A model generated the notes under the pieces. It was not told where the DNA came from. It made no database searches and worked only from the letters and a program-made list of their open reading frames with translations. From contig NZ_CP151762.1 of assembly GCF_038443675.1 (NCBI RefSeq), positions 2,294,001 through 2,358,000 of the forward strand: 64,000 bases of DNA, given 5' to 3'. Source of the DNA: Yoonia sp. G8-12 (GTDB taxonomy: Bacteria > Pseudomonadota > Alphaproteobacteria > Rhodobacterales > Rhodobacteraceae). A program made the translations under genes and the position numbers. Below, in pieces: positions 26,919 through 36,306 of the stretch (positions are counted from its first letter, which is position 1; every line of letters starts with the position of its first letter).

Positions 26919-28198
26919 CCGCCACCTTCTTTGCCAACGCCCGCCTGATTGATCCGGTCGCCCTGACAGATTCACTCGGCACGATCCTGATAGAGGACGG
27001 CGTGATCAAGGCGGTCTATGATGACGCCACAGCGCCCCCCAAATCCGCCAATGTCGTGGATTGCGGTGGCATGTGCCTTGCCCCCGGCATCATTGATATT
27101 GGCGTCAAAGTCTCCGAACCCGGTGAGCGGCACAAGGAAAGCTTTCGCTCTGCCGGGCGCGCGGCGGCGGCGGGCGGGGTGACCACGATTGTCACCCGCC
27201 CCGATACCACCCCCGCGATCGATACCCCCGAAACACTCGAATTCGTGGAGCGACGCGCCCAGCAGGATGCGCCTGTACATGTGCTGCCGATGGCCGCCCT
27301 GACCAAAGGGCGCGAAGGGCGCGAGATGACCGAGATCGGTTTCTTGCAAGACGCAGGTGCGGTGGCGTTCACCGATTGCGACCGCGTCGTGGCCAATACC
27401 AAGGTCTTCAGCCGCGCGCTGACCTATGCGCGGTCGCTGGATGCGCTCGTCATCGGGCACGTCCAGGAACCCGGATTGTCGGAAGGGGCGGCCGTCACTT
27501 CGGGCAAATTCGCCTCGCTGCGCGGCCTACCCGGTGTAAACCCGATGGCCGAACGCATGGGACTTGATCGTGATATCAGCCTGCTGGAAATGACCGGTGC
27601 ACGCTATCACGTGGACCAGATCACCACCGCCCGCGCACTGCCTGCGTTGGAACGGGCCAAGCGTAACGGGTTGAAGATTACCGCAGGTGTCGGCGTGCAT
27701 CACCTCACGCTGAACGAATTGGATGTCGCGGACTACCGCACCTTTTTTAAGCTCAAGCCGCCCCTGCGCAGCGAAGAGGACCGTGTCGCCGTGGTGCAAG
27801 CTGTGGCGGAAGGTCTGATCGACATTATCTGTTCGATGCACACCCCACAGGACGAAGAAAGCAAACGGCTCCCCTTTGAAGAGGCGGCGAGCGGCGCGGT
27901 GGGCCTTGAAACGCTACTGCCTGCAGCACTGCGGCTCTATCATGCCGAAATGATAGGCCTGCCACAGCTTTTCCGCGCCATGGCGCTCAACCCCGCGCGT
28001 CTGCTGGGGCTGGCTGCGGGCAGGTTGCAGGCCGAGGCCCCTGCCGACCTGATCCTGTTTGATCCAGATGCCCCATTCCAGTTGGACCGCACAGAACTGC
28101 TGTCAAAGTCAAAGAATACACCCTTTGATGGCGCACGGATGCAAGGCCGCGTGTTGGGCACATGGGTCAGTGGCCAACGCATTTGGGAGAAAACATAA
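26915..28198 (+). CDS. Dihydroorotase homologue lacking catalytic residues (PyrC'-like)
   Basis: A 427-residue amidohydrolase-fold protein of the class I dihydroorotase family. Where active enzymes have DxHxHxR, residues 61-67 read DIGVKVS, so both metal histidines (now G63 and K65) and the substrate arginine (S67) are gone. The catalytic Asp of the SDH motif is Met308 (CSMHTP). The HHLTLNE region is kept. In Pseudomonas, an inactive PyrC' of this kind is needed to assemble aspartate carbamoyltransferase with PyrB, and here the gene sits beside pyrB. I infer a structural role; a working dihydroorotase would be needed elsewhere. Routine annotation would call it pyrC. Confidence 0.85.
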   Translation: MTATFFANARLIDPVALTDSLGTILIEDGVIKAVYDDATAPPKSANVVDCGGMCLAPGIIDIGVKVSEPGERHKESFRSAGRAAAAGGVTTIVTRPDTTPAIDTPETLEFVERRAQQDAPVHVLPMAALTKGREGREMTEIGFLQDAGAVAFTDCDRVVANTKVFSRALTYARSLDALVIGHVQEPGLSEGAAVTSGKFASLRGLPGVNPMAERMGLDRDISLLEMTGARYHVDQITTARALPALERAKRNGLKITAGVGVHHLTLNELDVADYRTFFKLKPPLRSEEDRVAVVQAVAEGLIDIICSMHTPQDEESKRLPFEEAASGAVGLETLLPAALRLYHAEMIGLPQLFRAMALNPARLLGLAAGRLQAEAPADLILFDPDAPFQLDRTELLSKSKNTPFDGARMQGRVLGTWVSGQRIWEKT

Positions 28199-28812
28199 TG
28201 CCATCAATCGAAAGCGCCTATGTCGTTTTGCTGCTTTGGGCCGTCATCGGATATCTTCTGGGGTCCATTCCAGGGGGCATGATTTTTGCGCGGCTGATGA
28301 ACTTGGGCAATCTGCGAGATATCGGGTCTGGTAATATTGGGGCGACGAATGTGCTGCGGACCGGCAATAAGAAAGCTGCCGCACTGACGCTGCTTTTTGA
28401 TGCCGCCAAGGGGGCCATTGTCGTGCTCGCCGCCCGCCAAATATCCGGTGAGGACGCAGCCCAACTCGGCGCACTTATGGCTTTTCTCGGGCATTGTTTT
28501 CCGGTGTGGCTGCGCTTCAAAGGCGGCAAAGGGGTCGCCACCTATTTCGGCATCCTGCTTGCGGTGGACTGGCAAATCGGCCTGATCGCTTGCGCGATCT
28601 GGCTCGTCGTGGCCGCCGTGTCGCGCTATTCCTCGCTGGCCGCATTGGTCACTGCGGGATGGATCCCGCTGGTGATCGGCTTTCTAACCCCGGGCGGGAT
28701 GTTCTTTCTCTCAGCAACACTGTGTTTTCTCATCTACGTCCGGCACTGGGGCAACATCCAGCGGTTGCGCAAAGGGACTGAAACGAAGATCGGCAAGAAG
28801 AGCGCAGCTTAG
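28198..28812 (+). CDS. plsY: Acyl-phosphate:glycerol-3-phosphate acyltransferase
   Basis: A 204-residue integral membrane enzyme that makes lysophosphatidic acid from acyl phosphate. The three PlsY motifs are visible: GSIPGGMIFAR near 20, the GSGNIGATNVLRTGNKKAA phosphate loop near 42-60, and HCFPVWLRFKGGKGVAT near 98-115. About five TM helices. The ATG shares a base with the upstream TAA (TAATG). It converges with gshA, sharing TTAG. Confidence 0.95.
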   Translation: MPSIESAYVVLLLWAVIGYLLGSIPGGMIFARLMNLGNLRDIGSGNIGATNVLRTGNKKAAALTLLFDAAKGAIVVLAARQISGEDAAQLGALMAFLGHCFPVWLRFKGGKGVATYFGILLAVDWQIGLIACAIWLVVAAVSRYSSLAALVTAGWIPLVIGFLTPGGMFFLSATLCFLIYVRHWGNIQRLRKGTETKIGKKSAA

Positions 28813-30179
28813 TAGCTATACTCGGCGTAAATCCGTTTCAGATCACCGTCCCAATCGCCATAGTAGTGCTCCAACAGCTCATCCGCAGGCGTCTTGCCGC
28901 TCTCAATGCTTTCGTGCAGCGCGTTGAGGAAATGGGTCTCATCCGCAATCAGCCCACCGGCACCGGGTTTCGCGCGGGCCTTCAGACCACCATGTGAAAT
29001 CGCGACGACCTCGCGCGCCAGATCATGCATGTTGATCCCATCGACCTGCGCTTGCAAACCATCGACGGCCGCAGCTACGCGCAGCGCCTCGCGTTGTTCC
29101 GCGGTCCAGTCTTTGCACAGGTCCCATGCTGCGTCCAACGCGGTCTGGTCGTACATCAGCCCAGTCCAGAATGCAGGCAAAGCACAAAGCCGCCGCCAAG
29201 GGCCACCATCCGCACCACGCATTTCGATGAACTGTTTGACGCGCGCTTCTGGGAACACGGTTGTCAGGTGGTCGGCCCAATCGGACAGCAGCGGTTTTTC
29301 ACCGGGCAGTGCGGGCAATTCACCTTTGAGGAAATCGCGGAACGACATGCCCAGCGCGTCAATATATTTGCCGTCGCGATAGACAAAATACATCGGTACA
29401 TCGAGAACCCACTGCACCCATGCCTCAAAGCCAAAACCCTCTTCGAACACAAAGGGCAACATCCCCGTGCGTGCCGCATCCAGATCGCGCCAGATGCGCG
29501 AGCGCCATGATTTATGGCCGTTCACCTTGCCCTCAAAGAACGGCGAGTTGGCGAAAAGAGCACAGGCCACAGGCTGTAATGCCAAGGCGACGCGCATTTT
29601 CTGCACCATGTCCGCCTCGGACCCGAAATCAAGGTTCACCTGCACGGTACAGGTCCGGCGCATCATCGCCGTGCCCATCGTGCCCACCTTTTCCATATAG
29701 TTGTTCATCAACTTGTAGCGGCCCTTGGGCATCAGCGGCATTTGCTCATGGGTCCACTCGGGCGCGGCACCAAGGCCGATGAATTTCACGCCGATCTCGT
29801 CCGAGACGGATTTGACCTCGGCCAAATGGACATTCACCTCGTCACAGGTCTGGTGGATCGTCTCAAGCGGGGCACCGGAAAGTTCCAACGCGCCACCTGG
29901 CTCAAGGCTCACGTTGGCGCCATCTTTGGTCAGGCCGATAATCTTGCCTTCTTCCTCAACACGGTCCCAGCCAAAACGGCCTTCAAGGGCTTCCAGTACA
30001 GCCTTAATCGACCGTTCGCCTTCATAGGGCAATGGCAGCAAGGAATCCGCACAAAAGCCGAATTTCTCGTGCTCGGTGCCGATGCGCCAATCCTCTTTCG
30101 GCTTGCACCCTTTTGACAGCACTTCCGCCAATTGATCGTGGTTTTCGATCGGGCCGCCGCCGGACTGTGGGATGGACAT
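28809..30179 (-). CDS. gshA: Glutamate-cysteine ligase (alphaproteobacterial/plant type)
   Basis: Joins glutamate and cysteine as the first step of glutathione synthesis. The product has 456 residues, the size of the plant-like class. Typical segments are WRIGTEHEKFGF near 32-43, EPGGALELSGAPLETIH near 97-113, and RRTCTVQVNLDF near 174-185. Glutathione use fits the glutathione-dependent formaldehyde dehydrogenase at 51.6 kb. It follows an unknown two-TM protein gene on the same strand after a 56-base gap. Confidence 0.94.
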   Translation of the reverse strand: MSIPQSGGGPIENHDQLAEVLSKGCKPKEDWRIGTEHEKFGFCADSLLPLPYEGERSIKAVLEALEGRFGWDRVEEEGKIIGLTKDGANVSLEPGGALELSGAPLETIHQTCDEVNVHLAEVKSVSDEIGVKFIGLGAAPEWTHEQMPLMPKGRYKLMNNYMEKVGTMGTAMMRRTCTVQVNLDFGSEADMVQKMRVALALQPVACALFANSPFFEGKVNGHKSWRSRIWRDLDAARTGMLPFVFEEGFGFEAWVQWVLDVPMYFVYRDGKYIDALGMSFRDFLKGELPALPGEKPLLSDWADHLTTVFPEARVKQFIEMRGADGGPWRRLCALPAFWTGLMYDQTALDAAWDLCKDWTAEQREALRVAAAVDGLQAQVDGINMHDLAREVVAISHGGLKARAKPGAGGLIADETHFLNALHESIESGKTPADELLEHYYGDWDGDLKRIYAEYSY

Positions 30180-30235
30180 GAGGCTGCGCTCCGTTGTTGA
30201 TCAAACCTTATCGGTGACCTGCACGAAGCCCCATG

Positions 30236-30754
30236 TCAATGCAAGAGCGGCTTCACGCGGCTCCACACAGTTACGCGCGCATCAGGTGTGTGTGAAAGCA
30301 CATCAAGGACAGTATGTGTTTTGATTTCAGGCAAGGATGCAAAGACATCAAAGAGATCCTCCGCCCCAGCCGCATTGATCGGAATGGCAATGACTTGACC
30401 CTCGATACTGGTCAAAACCCAGCTAGGGTCAGGGTGGCTTGTGGGATCAATTTCTAACTTGCTGAGATCAGCCACATCCATGACCCCGCCATCCAAAGGA
30501 CCAAAATAGGCCAAGCGGCGTTCCCTGATCTGCACCACACCGGGACCATCACCATCTTGGGCGAAACGCGCGCGTTGAAAGGCCGCAACGGCCCAAGCAA
30601 CGCCAAGCACGATAAAAATCACGCCCAACCATTGGGTGATGCCGATCCCGGTCAGCGCCCACCAGATACCAAAAAGCGCCAAAGCAGCGGCGAAGAACAC
30701 CTCACGCCAGCGCAGGAAAAAGGCACGCACTTCGGGACGGAAAAAATCATCCAT
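30236..30754 (-). CDS. Unknown membrane protein, two TM helices
   Basis: A 172-residue protein not assigned to a family. Two adjacent helices lie near residues 19-36 and 39-58 (FAAALALFGIWWAL and LGVIFIVLGVAWAV), followed by a soluble C-terminal part of about 110 residues resembling a small PH-like beta domain. Its start lies inside the end of the upstream GNAT gene (8-base overlap). It belongs to the rsmE-unknown-GNAT-unknown-gshA run. Confidence 0.65.
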   Translation of the reverse strand: MDDFFRPEVRAFFLRWREVFFAAALALFGIWWALTGIGITQWLGVIFIVLGVAWAVAAFQRARFAQDGDGPGVVQIRERRLAYFGPLDGGVMDVADLSKLEIDPTSHPDPSWVLTSIEGQVIAIPINAAGAEDLFDVFASLPEIKTHTVLDVLSHTPDARVTVWSRVKPLLH

Positions 30755-31586
30755 AGATCACCTGTGGCTCTTGATAGACCAGTATGCGAAAATACCCCGT
30801 GCGGCGAAACCCGATGGACTCATATGCTTTGCACGCCTGCGAGGAGGCCGCGAAGAGACTGGCTTTCTCAACACAAGCGGCACGCGCCTGCGCCAGATGC
30901 AGCGCCACGGCACGACGGGCATAGCCACGGGCGCGCAGTTCGGGTGGGGTGTAGACTCCGCCAATCTGGACTGCCTCAGGCAGAACTGCGTTAAACCCCG
31001 TCATGGCAACCGGTGTTTCCCCCTCATAGAGCACACGGTGGGTATCCGCCTCAATATAACCGATGATATCTTTGACAGCCGTCATCGCAAAATCCTCGTC
31101 CGGCATGGGCAGTACTTCTTCCAGATAGGCACGCCGCCAGCCAACCACCAGCTTGCGCGGGGCATCTTTAAGGGAGATCAGACGAAAATTGGTGACTTCA
31201 GGCATGATCAGATCAGCCAGCGACAGGCCATAAAGCGGTTCGTTTTCATCAAGTCCCGGATCGCCGGACAAGGCCAAGACGGCGCGCAGGTCTGCAACTT
31301 GCGCTGCATCCCCCAAAATTCCCTTCACGTTTTGGCCCTGCAAAACGACTTTCACATCCCCCCAAGGGGCCGTGGGGCATTGCGGAAATACCATCCCCTC
31401 TTCTGAGACGCCAAGTGCATCGGTCACCGTACCTGCCTGCCAGCGCAACCAAAACCGCATCGCGCGCGGATGACCACCCGCCATGCCGAACCTGCGCAGG
31501 TTCGAGAGCGGAAACATCGACGTTGCGATATGTTGTGCCAGAAATGCCTCAACCGCGGCGCGGTCTTTTTCGGTCACGCGGATCAT
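30747..31586 (-). CDS. GNAT family N-acetyltransferase
   Basis: A 279-residue protein. The C-terminal half carries the GNAT acetyl-CoA motif A: VYTPPELRARGYARRAVAL, in which R-x-x-G-Y-A matches the pyrophosphate-binding loop. The N-terminal half (from IRVTEKDRAAVEAFL) is a second, divergent GNAT-like lobe. The acceptor substrate is unknown. It starts on the preceding gene's stop (ATGA). Confidence 0.78.
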   Translation of the reverse strand: MIRVTEKDRAAVEAFLAQHIATSMFPLSNLRRFGMAGGHPRAMRFWLRWQAGTVTDALGVSEEGMVFPQCPTAPWGDVKVVLQGQNVKGILGDAAQVADLRAVLALSGDPGLDENEPLYGLSLADLIMPEVTNFRLISLKDAPRKLVVGWRRAYLEEVLPMPDEDFAMTAVKDIIGYIEADTHRVLYEGETPVAMTGFNAVLPEAVQIGGVYTPPELRARGYARRAVALHLAQARAACVEKASLFAASSQACKAYESIGFRRTGYFRILVYQEPQVIYG

Positions 31587-32292
31587 TGACTTTCCTCATG
31601 ATCCAAAGGGCTCCATCCCGCGTCTTCGCTTTTTGACATGCTGTAGGGCGCCGGTTCAAAGCGAGGTTGCATATCCGCAAAGTCGCGGATCAGCTCCAAT
31701 TCCATACCACGGCGACGATAGAGCCGCCCTGCTTGCGTCTCATATCGGTCGTGCGCGTCAGGCCGGGGCGCAGGATCGCACGCCAACAGTCGTTCGCGCA
31801 GCAGTTTGGACAATGGCGCCGCCTTGCCATTGCGCAATCGTAGACCGGTGCGGCAGTCTTTAGTCACCTCACCCGCAACCACTTGAGACAGGCCTTCTGC
31901 CCGCCCGATGATATCGTCACGCGGCTCTGATCCGTTCAATTGATAAAGGGTGTTATCCAAAAACTCCCCGCCACCATACCACCCCGACCCATGCGGAAAC
32001 AACGCAAGCGCGCTGAACCAAGGCGCGCGGCTAAGCACGGTATACTGCGCCGATGCTGGCGTATCGGGGGGCGCATCGCGCACGGCATAGAGAAAATGCT
32101 GGCCATCAGGCGAGAGCGCACAAACCTGCGTGTCGATGGATTTACGGATCCATTGTCCTTCGGTGAACGTATGGCTGCGCCGATCCCAGCCAATCAAATT
32201 ATAAAGCTTCTTTTGCGACCGCCGCAGGATCAAGGCGCTGTCATTTTCGGTCGCAAAAAAAGGGATAGTTGCAGCAGTGGCGCGGTTTTCAT
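31583..32292 (-). pseudogene. Unknown gene between rsmE and GNAT, N-terminus frameshifted at an A7 run
   Basis: From 32233 to 31583 an open frame encodes 216 residues (IGWDRRSHTFTEGQW near the N-terminus) that I cannot place in a family. Its only in-frame start is a TTG with no ribosome-binding site. Upstream, an ATG at 32292 overlaps the rsmE stop (TGATG, as in the rest of this operon) but runs out of frame at the A7 tract at 32255-32261. One extra A would join them into MKTAPLLQLSLFFATENDSA and on. I therefore read the gene as starting at 32292 with a one-base loss that may be a sequencing error. Confidence 0.6.
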
Positions 32293-33011
32293 CACCAGTC
32301 GCCCAAGGCCTGTTGCCAGACAGTCAGCGCCGCAACGGCGGCGGTATCGGCACGCAAAATACGCGGGCCAAGGCTGACGGGATGCGCAAAAGGCAAGGCG
32401 CGAAGCCTGTCACGTTCAGCCGGTGAAAACCCACCCTCCGGCCCGATCAGGATCGCCCAAGGACCACGCATTTCCGGCAGCGCCACAGGATCGCCAATCA
32501 AAACTTCGTCACAGAACATCAACTGTCGCTCGGGCGGCCAGCCTTTCAAAATACGGTCGAGCTTGGCCAGATCATCGACAGGTGGCACAAAGGTACCACC
32601 GCATTGTTCTGCGGCTTCTACCGCATGGGCCTGCAATTTATCCTGACGGATACGATTGGCGCTTTGGGTGAAGTCGGTCTGCACCGGACAAATCCGCGCC
32701 ACCCCCATTTCAACGGCTTTTTCCACAATAAAAGCCGTGCGCTCCTTGCGGATCGGGGCGAACAATAGCCACAGATCAGGCGGGTCTTGCTGGGGGTTCG
32801 TCTGGGCAGAACACAACAGAATCCCGCCCTTCTTGCCAGCCTTCACCACTTGCGCATCCCACTCACCATCCGCGCCATTGATCAGCGACAGCACAGCGCC
32901 TTCCTCCAGCCGCATCACCGCAAACAGGTAATGCGCCTGTTCACGCGACAGCGGAACCGTTTGCTCTTCCCCTAGCGGGTGATCTACATAAAGCCGAACT
33001 TTGGATGCCAT
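32292..33011 (-). CDS. rsmE: 16S rRNA (uracil(1498)-N(3))-methyltransferase
   Basis: A 239-residue SPOUT-class methyltransferase that modifies U1498 near the decoding site. The N-terminal PUA-like domain occupies about 1-75. The knotted C-terminal domain holds the SAM-binding IGPEGGFSPAERD (about 190-202) and LGPRILRADTAAV (about 213-225). The first gene of the run toward gshA. Its start lies only 11 bases from the divergent ubiA start. Confidence 0.95.
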   Translation of the reverse strand: MASKVRLYVDHPLGEEQTVPLSREQAHYLFAVMRLEEGAVLSLINGADGEWDAQVVKAGKKGGILLCSAQTNPQQDPPDLWLLFAPIRKERTAFIVEKAVEMGVARICPVQTDFTQSANRIRQDKLQAHAVEAAEQCGGTFVPPVDDLAKLDRILKGWPPERQLMFCDEVLIGDPVALPEMRGPWAILIGPEGGFSPAERDRLRALPFAHPVSLGPRILRADTAAVAALTVWQQALGDW

Positions 33012-33022
33012 GAGCGGACCAT

Positions 33023-33988
33023 ATGACCGAAAATTCCCAGACGCCAGAGCCCAGCGGTATCGTTGCAGATGCCGTCAAAGACAATTGGGTGGATCGTTTC
33101 GCACCGGGCTTTAGCCGCCCGTACCTGCGGCTGAGCCGTGCTGACCGCCCAATCGGGACATGGCTGCTCTATCTGCCCTGCCTCTGGGGACTATCGCTCG
33201 CGGTTTTGGCGACCGATAGCTATGGCGCGCATGATTTGTGGACGATTCTGGGCTGTGGGATCGGCGCGTTCTTGATGCGCGGTGCGGGATGCACATGGAA
33301 CGACATCACCGACCGCGATATTGACGGCTCGGTCGCACGGACGCGGTCACGGCCCATCCCATCGGGTCAGGTGACGGTACGCGGCGCGCTCATCTGGATG
33401 ATCGCACAAGCGCTGATCGCCTTCTTCATCCTGATCTCATTTTACCCTACCGCCATCATTCTGGGGATTATCGCACTGGCCCCCGTTGCCATCTATCCTT
33501 TTGCCAAACGTTTCACATGGTGGCCGCAGGTGTTCCTTGGGATCGCGTTCAACTGGGGGGCCTTGCTGGCATGGGCGGCCCATACCAATAGCATCGGACC
33601 CGTTCCCATCGTGCTCTATTGCGCAGGCATTGCCTGGACGCTGTTTTATGACACCATCTACGCCTACCAAGACGCCGAAGACGATGCGCTGATCGGGGTG
33701 AAATCCACCGCGCGGCTATTCGGCGACGAGAGCCGCAAATGGCTACGGTTTTTCCTCACCGTGACTGTCGTGCTGTTTGGTCTGGCTGTGCTGCTTGCCG
33801 CATCGGAACGCTCGGTGCTGTCCTTGGTTATCGCAATCGGTGGCCCTTGGGCGCTGGGTTGGCATCTGACATGGCAACTTAGCCGCTTTGACCCCGATGA
33901 TAACGACGGATTATTGCGGCTCTTCCGTTCAAACAGAAATGCCGGACTTATCCCTCTGCCGTTTTTCGCCTTAGCCCTTTTGGTGTGA
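33023..33988 (+). CDS. ubiA: 4-hydroxybenzoate polyprenyltransferase
   Basis: Attaches the polyprenyl tail to 4-hydroxybenzoate in ubiquinone synthesis, in the inner membrane. The product has 321 residues with 8-9 hydrophobic helices. The first Asp-rich motif is NDITDRDIDG near residue 93-102, and the second is YQDAEDD near 214-220; both bind Mg-diphosphate. Divergent from rsmE with overlapping control regions. Confidence 0.95.
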   Translation: MTENSQTPEPSGIVADAVKDNWVDRFAPGFSRPYLRLSRADRPIGTWLLYLPCLWGLSLAVLATDSYGAHDLWTILGCGIGAFLMRGAGCTWNDITDRDIDGSVARTRSRPIPSGQVTVRGALIWMIAQALIAFFILISFYPTAIILGIIALAPVAIYPFAKRFTWWPQVFLGIAFNWGALLAWAAHTNSIGPVPIVLYCAGIAWTLFYDTIYAYQDAEDDALIGVKSTARLFGDESRKWLRFFLTVTVVLFGLAVLLAASERSVLSLVIAIGGPWALGWHLTWQLSRFDPDDNDGLLRLFRSNRNAGLIPLPFFALALLV

Positions 33989-34042
33989 TTGAACACCACA
34001 GCCGCTAGGCCTATGCAGAGACTAAACGAGTAGTGGACACAC

Positions 34043-35965
34043 ATGCGCCTATCCGCCCTTTTCATACGCCTGATTGTTTTCGCCGCCGCTGGATTTTTGT
34101 CAGTAGCTGCTGCGCGCACAACTGTGTCCGTCGTCGAAGAACGCTCGGTAATAGCCGTTCAGGAAACCCTTGTAGATCAAGGTTATGAATGGGCTGCGGT
34201 ACTGGGTGACGGGCTTCAGGTCATTCTTGAAGGCGAGGCGCCGACAGAGGCGGTGCGCTTTCGCGCGATCTCGGATGCAGGCGGGATGGTAGATGCAAGC
34301 CGGGTGATCGACAATCTTTCGGTTGCTGATTCGGCGATTATCCAACCACCACAATTCGCAATCGAAATTCTGCGTAATGATTCCGGTGTATCGTTGATCG
34401 GACTGATCCCGACAACCACCGACCGCGAAGCACTGGCCCGACGGATCACAGGTATCGCCGATGGCCTGCCCGTGACAGACTTGCTCGAAGTGGCCGACTA
34501 CCCGACGCCACCAAACTGGCGCGCCGCAGTGAACTATGCCCTGCGGTCGCTGGAGGTTTTGAACAAATCCAAGATTTCGGTAACGTCGGATCGGGTGAGC
34601 GTGAATGCGATCTCTGACAGCCCCGAAGAAAAGCGCAGATTTGAGGTCGCACTCGCCCGCAACAGGCCGGATGGGGTACGTGTTGCGGTTGAGATCAGCG
34701 CGCCGCGCCCGGTTATCTCACCCTTCACAACCCGGTTCATCCTTGATGAGGAAGGCGCACGTTTCGACGCCTGCGCCGTCGACACCGAAGAGGCACTGAG
34801 CCAAATTATGGCCGCCGCATCCGAGGCAGGTTTCCAAGGGCGGGCGAACTGTATTCTGGCATTAGGTGCGCCATCGCGGACATGGGGTGAGGCCGTTGCG
34901 CAATCCATCGCAGCCATAGACAACTTAGGCGGTGGGACGATCACAATCTCTGATACTGACGTCACACTGATCGCGCCCGCTGGCACAGGGCAAGCCACCT
35001 TTGACAACATTGTGGGGCGACTGGAAAACTCGCTCCCCGATGCTTTCGCGCTTACCGCTGAACTGCCTGATCTGCCCAGCGATACGCCTGAGGAACTGCC
35101 CCAGTTCACCGCCACGCTCAGCCCCGAGGGCGAGGTCCAGTTCCGCGGGCGCGTGCCCGACGACATCACCAATACAGTGGTTGAGAATTTCGCCAGCGCG
35201 CGTTTCCCACAGCGCAACATCACAATGGGCACGCGGGTGGCAGAGGGGCTACCGTCTGGCTGGTCGGTCCGCGTTCTCGCAGGCATTGAAGCGCTCTCTG
35301 AACTCTCGAATGGCGCGGTCATTGTTGAACCAGAAAATATGATAGTGCGCGGCAATACCGGCAACGAAACTGCCAGCGCCTCGGTCTCGCGATTGCTGAT
35401 TGAAAAGCTGGGACAAACGGCCGATTTCGAAATCGACATTACCTACGTGAAAGAGCTTGATCCCATCGCAGGGCTGCCGACACCCGAAGAATGCATCGCG
35501 CAAATTATCGCTGTGACCGAGGGGCGCAAAATCACCTTTGATCCGGGCTCGGCCGATCTTACGATCGACACGCAGCCTGTCGTGGATGATATCGCTGAAA
35601 TCCTGAAGAAATGCGGCGATCTGCGCATCAGGGTTTCGGGTTTCACAGACAGTCAGGGGCGCGAAGTGATGAACCAACAGTTGTCACAAGATCGTGCAGA
35701 TGCGGTTTTGACAGCCTTGCGCGCCCGTCGGGTCCCCGTTTCTACGTTCGAATCGATTGGCTTTGGCGAAGAAAACCCCATCGCAGATAACGACACCGAA
35801 GACGGGCGCGAAGCAAACCGGCGCATCGAATTCAGCCTGATCCAGCCTGAGCCGCCTGCCGAAGACATCTCGATCCTCGATGAACTTGCCGCAGACGTGA
35901 CCGACGATGCAGCCACCGAAGAGGCCACGCCGGATGCAGATGACAGCGCGGCAGAAAGCGAATAG
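34043..35965 (+). CDS. OmpA-family envelope protein with repeated BON-like domains
   Basis: A 640-residue exported protein. A signal peptide (about 1-24) precedes several similar alpha/beta repeats (for example VILEGEAPTEAVRFRAI, VSLIGLIPTTTDREALA, VQFRGRVPDDITNTVVE), which look like BON or secretin-like modules. An OmpA C-terminal peptidoglycan-binding domain (about 495-600) has the signature GFTDSQGREVMNQQLSQDRA. An acidic tail ends the protein. There is no beta-barrel, so it is likely periplasmic and wall-bound. Followed 9 bases later by a small membrane coiled-coil gene. Confidence 0.85.
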   Translation: MRLSALFIRLIVFAAAGFLSVAAARTTVSVVEERSVIAVQETLVDQGYEWAAVLGDGLQVILEGEAPTEAVRFRAISDAGGMVDASRVIDNLSVADSAIIQPPQFAIEILRNDSGVSLIGLIPTTTDREALARRITGIADGLPVTDLLEVADYPTPPNWRAAVNYALRSLEVLNKSKISVTSDRVSVNAISDSPEEKRRFEVALARNRPDGVRVAVEISAPRPVISPFTTRFILDEEGARFDACAVDTEEALSQIMAAASEAGFQGRANCILALGAPSRTWGEAVAQSIAAIDNLGGGTITISDTDVTLIAPAGTGQATFDNIVGRLENSLPDAFALTAELPDLPSDTPEELPQFTATLSPEGEVQFRGRVPDDITNTVVENFASARFPQRNITMGTRVAEGLPSGWSVRVLAGIEALSELSNGAVIVEPENMIVRGNTGNETASASVSRLLIEKLGQTADFEIDITYVKELDPIAGLPTPEECIAQIIAVTEGRKITFDPGSADLTIDTQPVVDDIAEILKKCGDLRIRVSGFTDSQGREVMNQQLSQDRADAVLTALRARRVPVSTFESIGFGEENPIADNDTEDGREANRRIEFSLIQPEPPAEDISILDELAADVTDDAATEEATPDADDSAAESE

Positions 35966-35974
35966 ACGAAGCTT

Positions 35975-36301
35975 ATGAACAGAACAGAATTTATCATCGC
36001 AACGGCCGTTATCCTCTTTGTGGCCTTTGTGCTGGGTTGGTTTGCAAGCTGGCTGGTCAACCGCTTTACGCGGGTGACCAAGGCGGAAATCGGCGAACTG
36101 GACAAAATGGCCCAAGCGCTGCACGAAGCCGAGGAAACCCGCGATCAGGCGATTACCTACCTTCAACAACGTGAAGCCGAAATCACAAACCAGTTGAGCC
36201 AGACCGAAGCGGAACTGCGCGCGGCGATGGACGGTCTGCGTGAAGCGCGGCACGAGGCCGAAGAACTGCGCGGCTATATTGAACGCAAAGACGGCAAGTA
36301 A
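35975..36301 (+). CDS. Small membrane-anchored coiled-coil protein
   Basis: A 108-residue protein with one TM helix (about 7-29) and then a continuous charged helix from about residue 35 to the end (repeated EAEETRDQ, EAEITNQL, EAELRAA), predicted as coiled coil. It lies 9 bases after the OmpA-type gene, suggesting a shared transcript and an envelope-structural role. No family is recognised. Confidence 0.72.
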   Translation: MNRTEFIIATAVILFVAFVLGWFASWLVNRFTRVTKAEIGELDKMAQALHEAEETRDQAITYLQQREAEITNQLSQTEAELRAAMDGLREARHEAEELRGYIERKDGK

Positions 36302-36306
36302 GCGCG

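Noticed and set aside
30190..30210. TTGATCAA palindrome as an FNR-type site before gshA
   Set aside because: FNR sites are TTGAT-N4-ATCAA; here the arms have no spacer, so the match is only a short palindrome.
34534..35439. A 301-codon minus-strand frame
   Set aside because: It is Ser-rich and lies fully inside the OmpA-family gene, whose signal peptide and C-terminal domain are clear.
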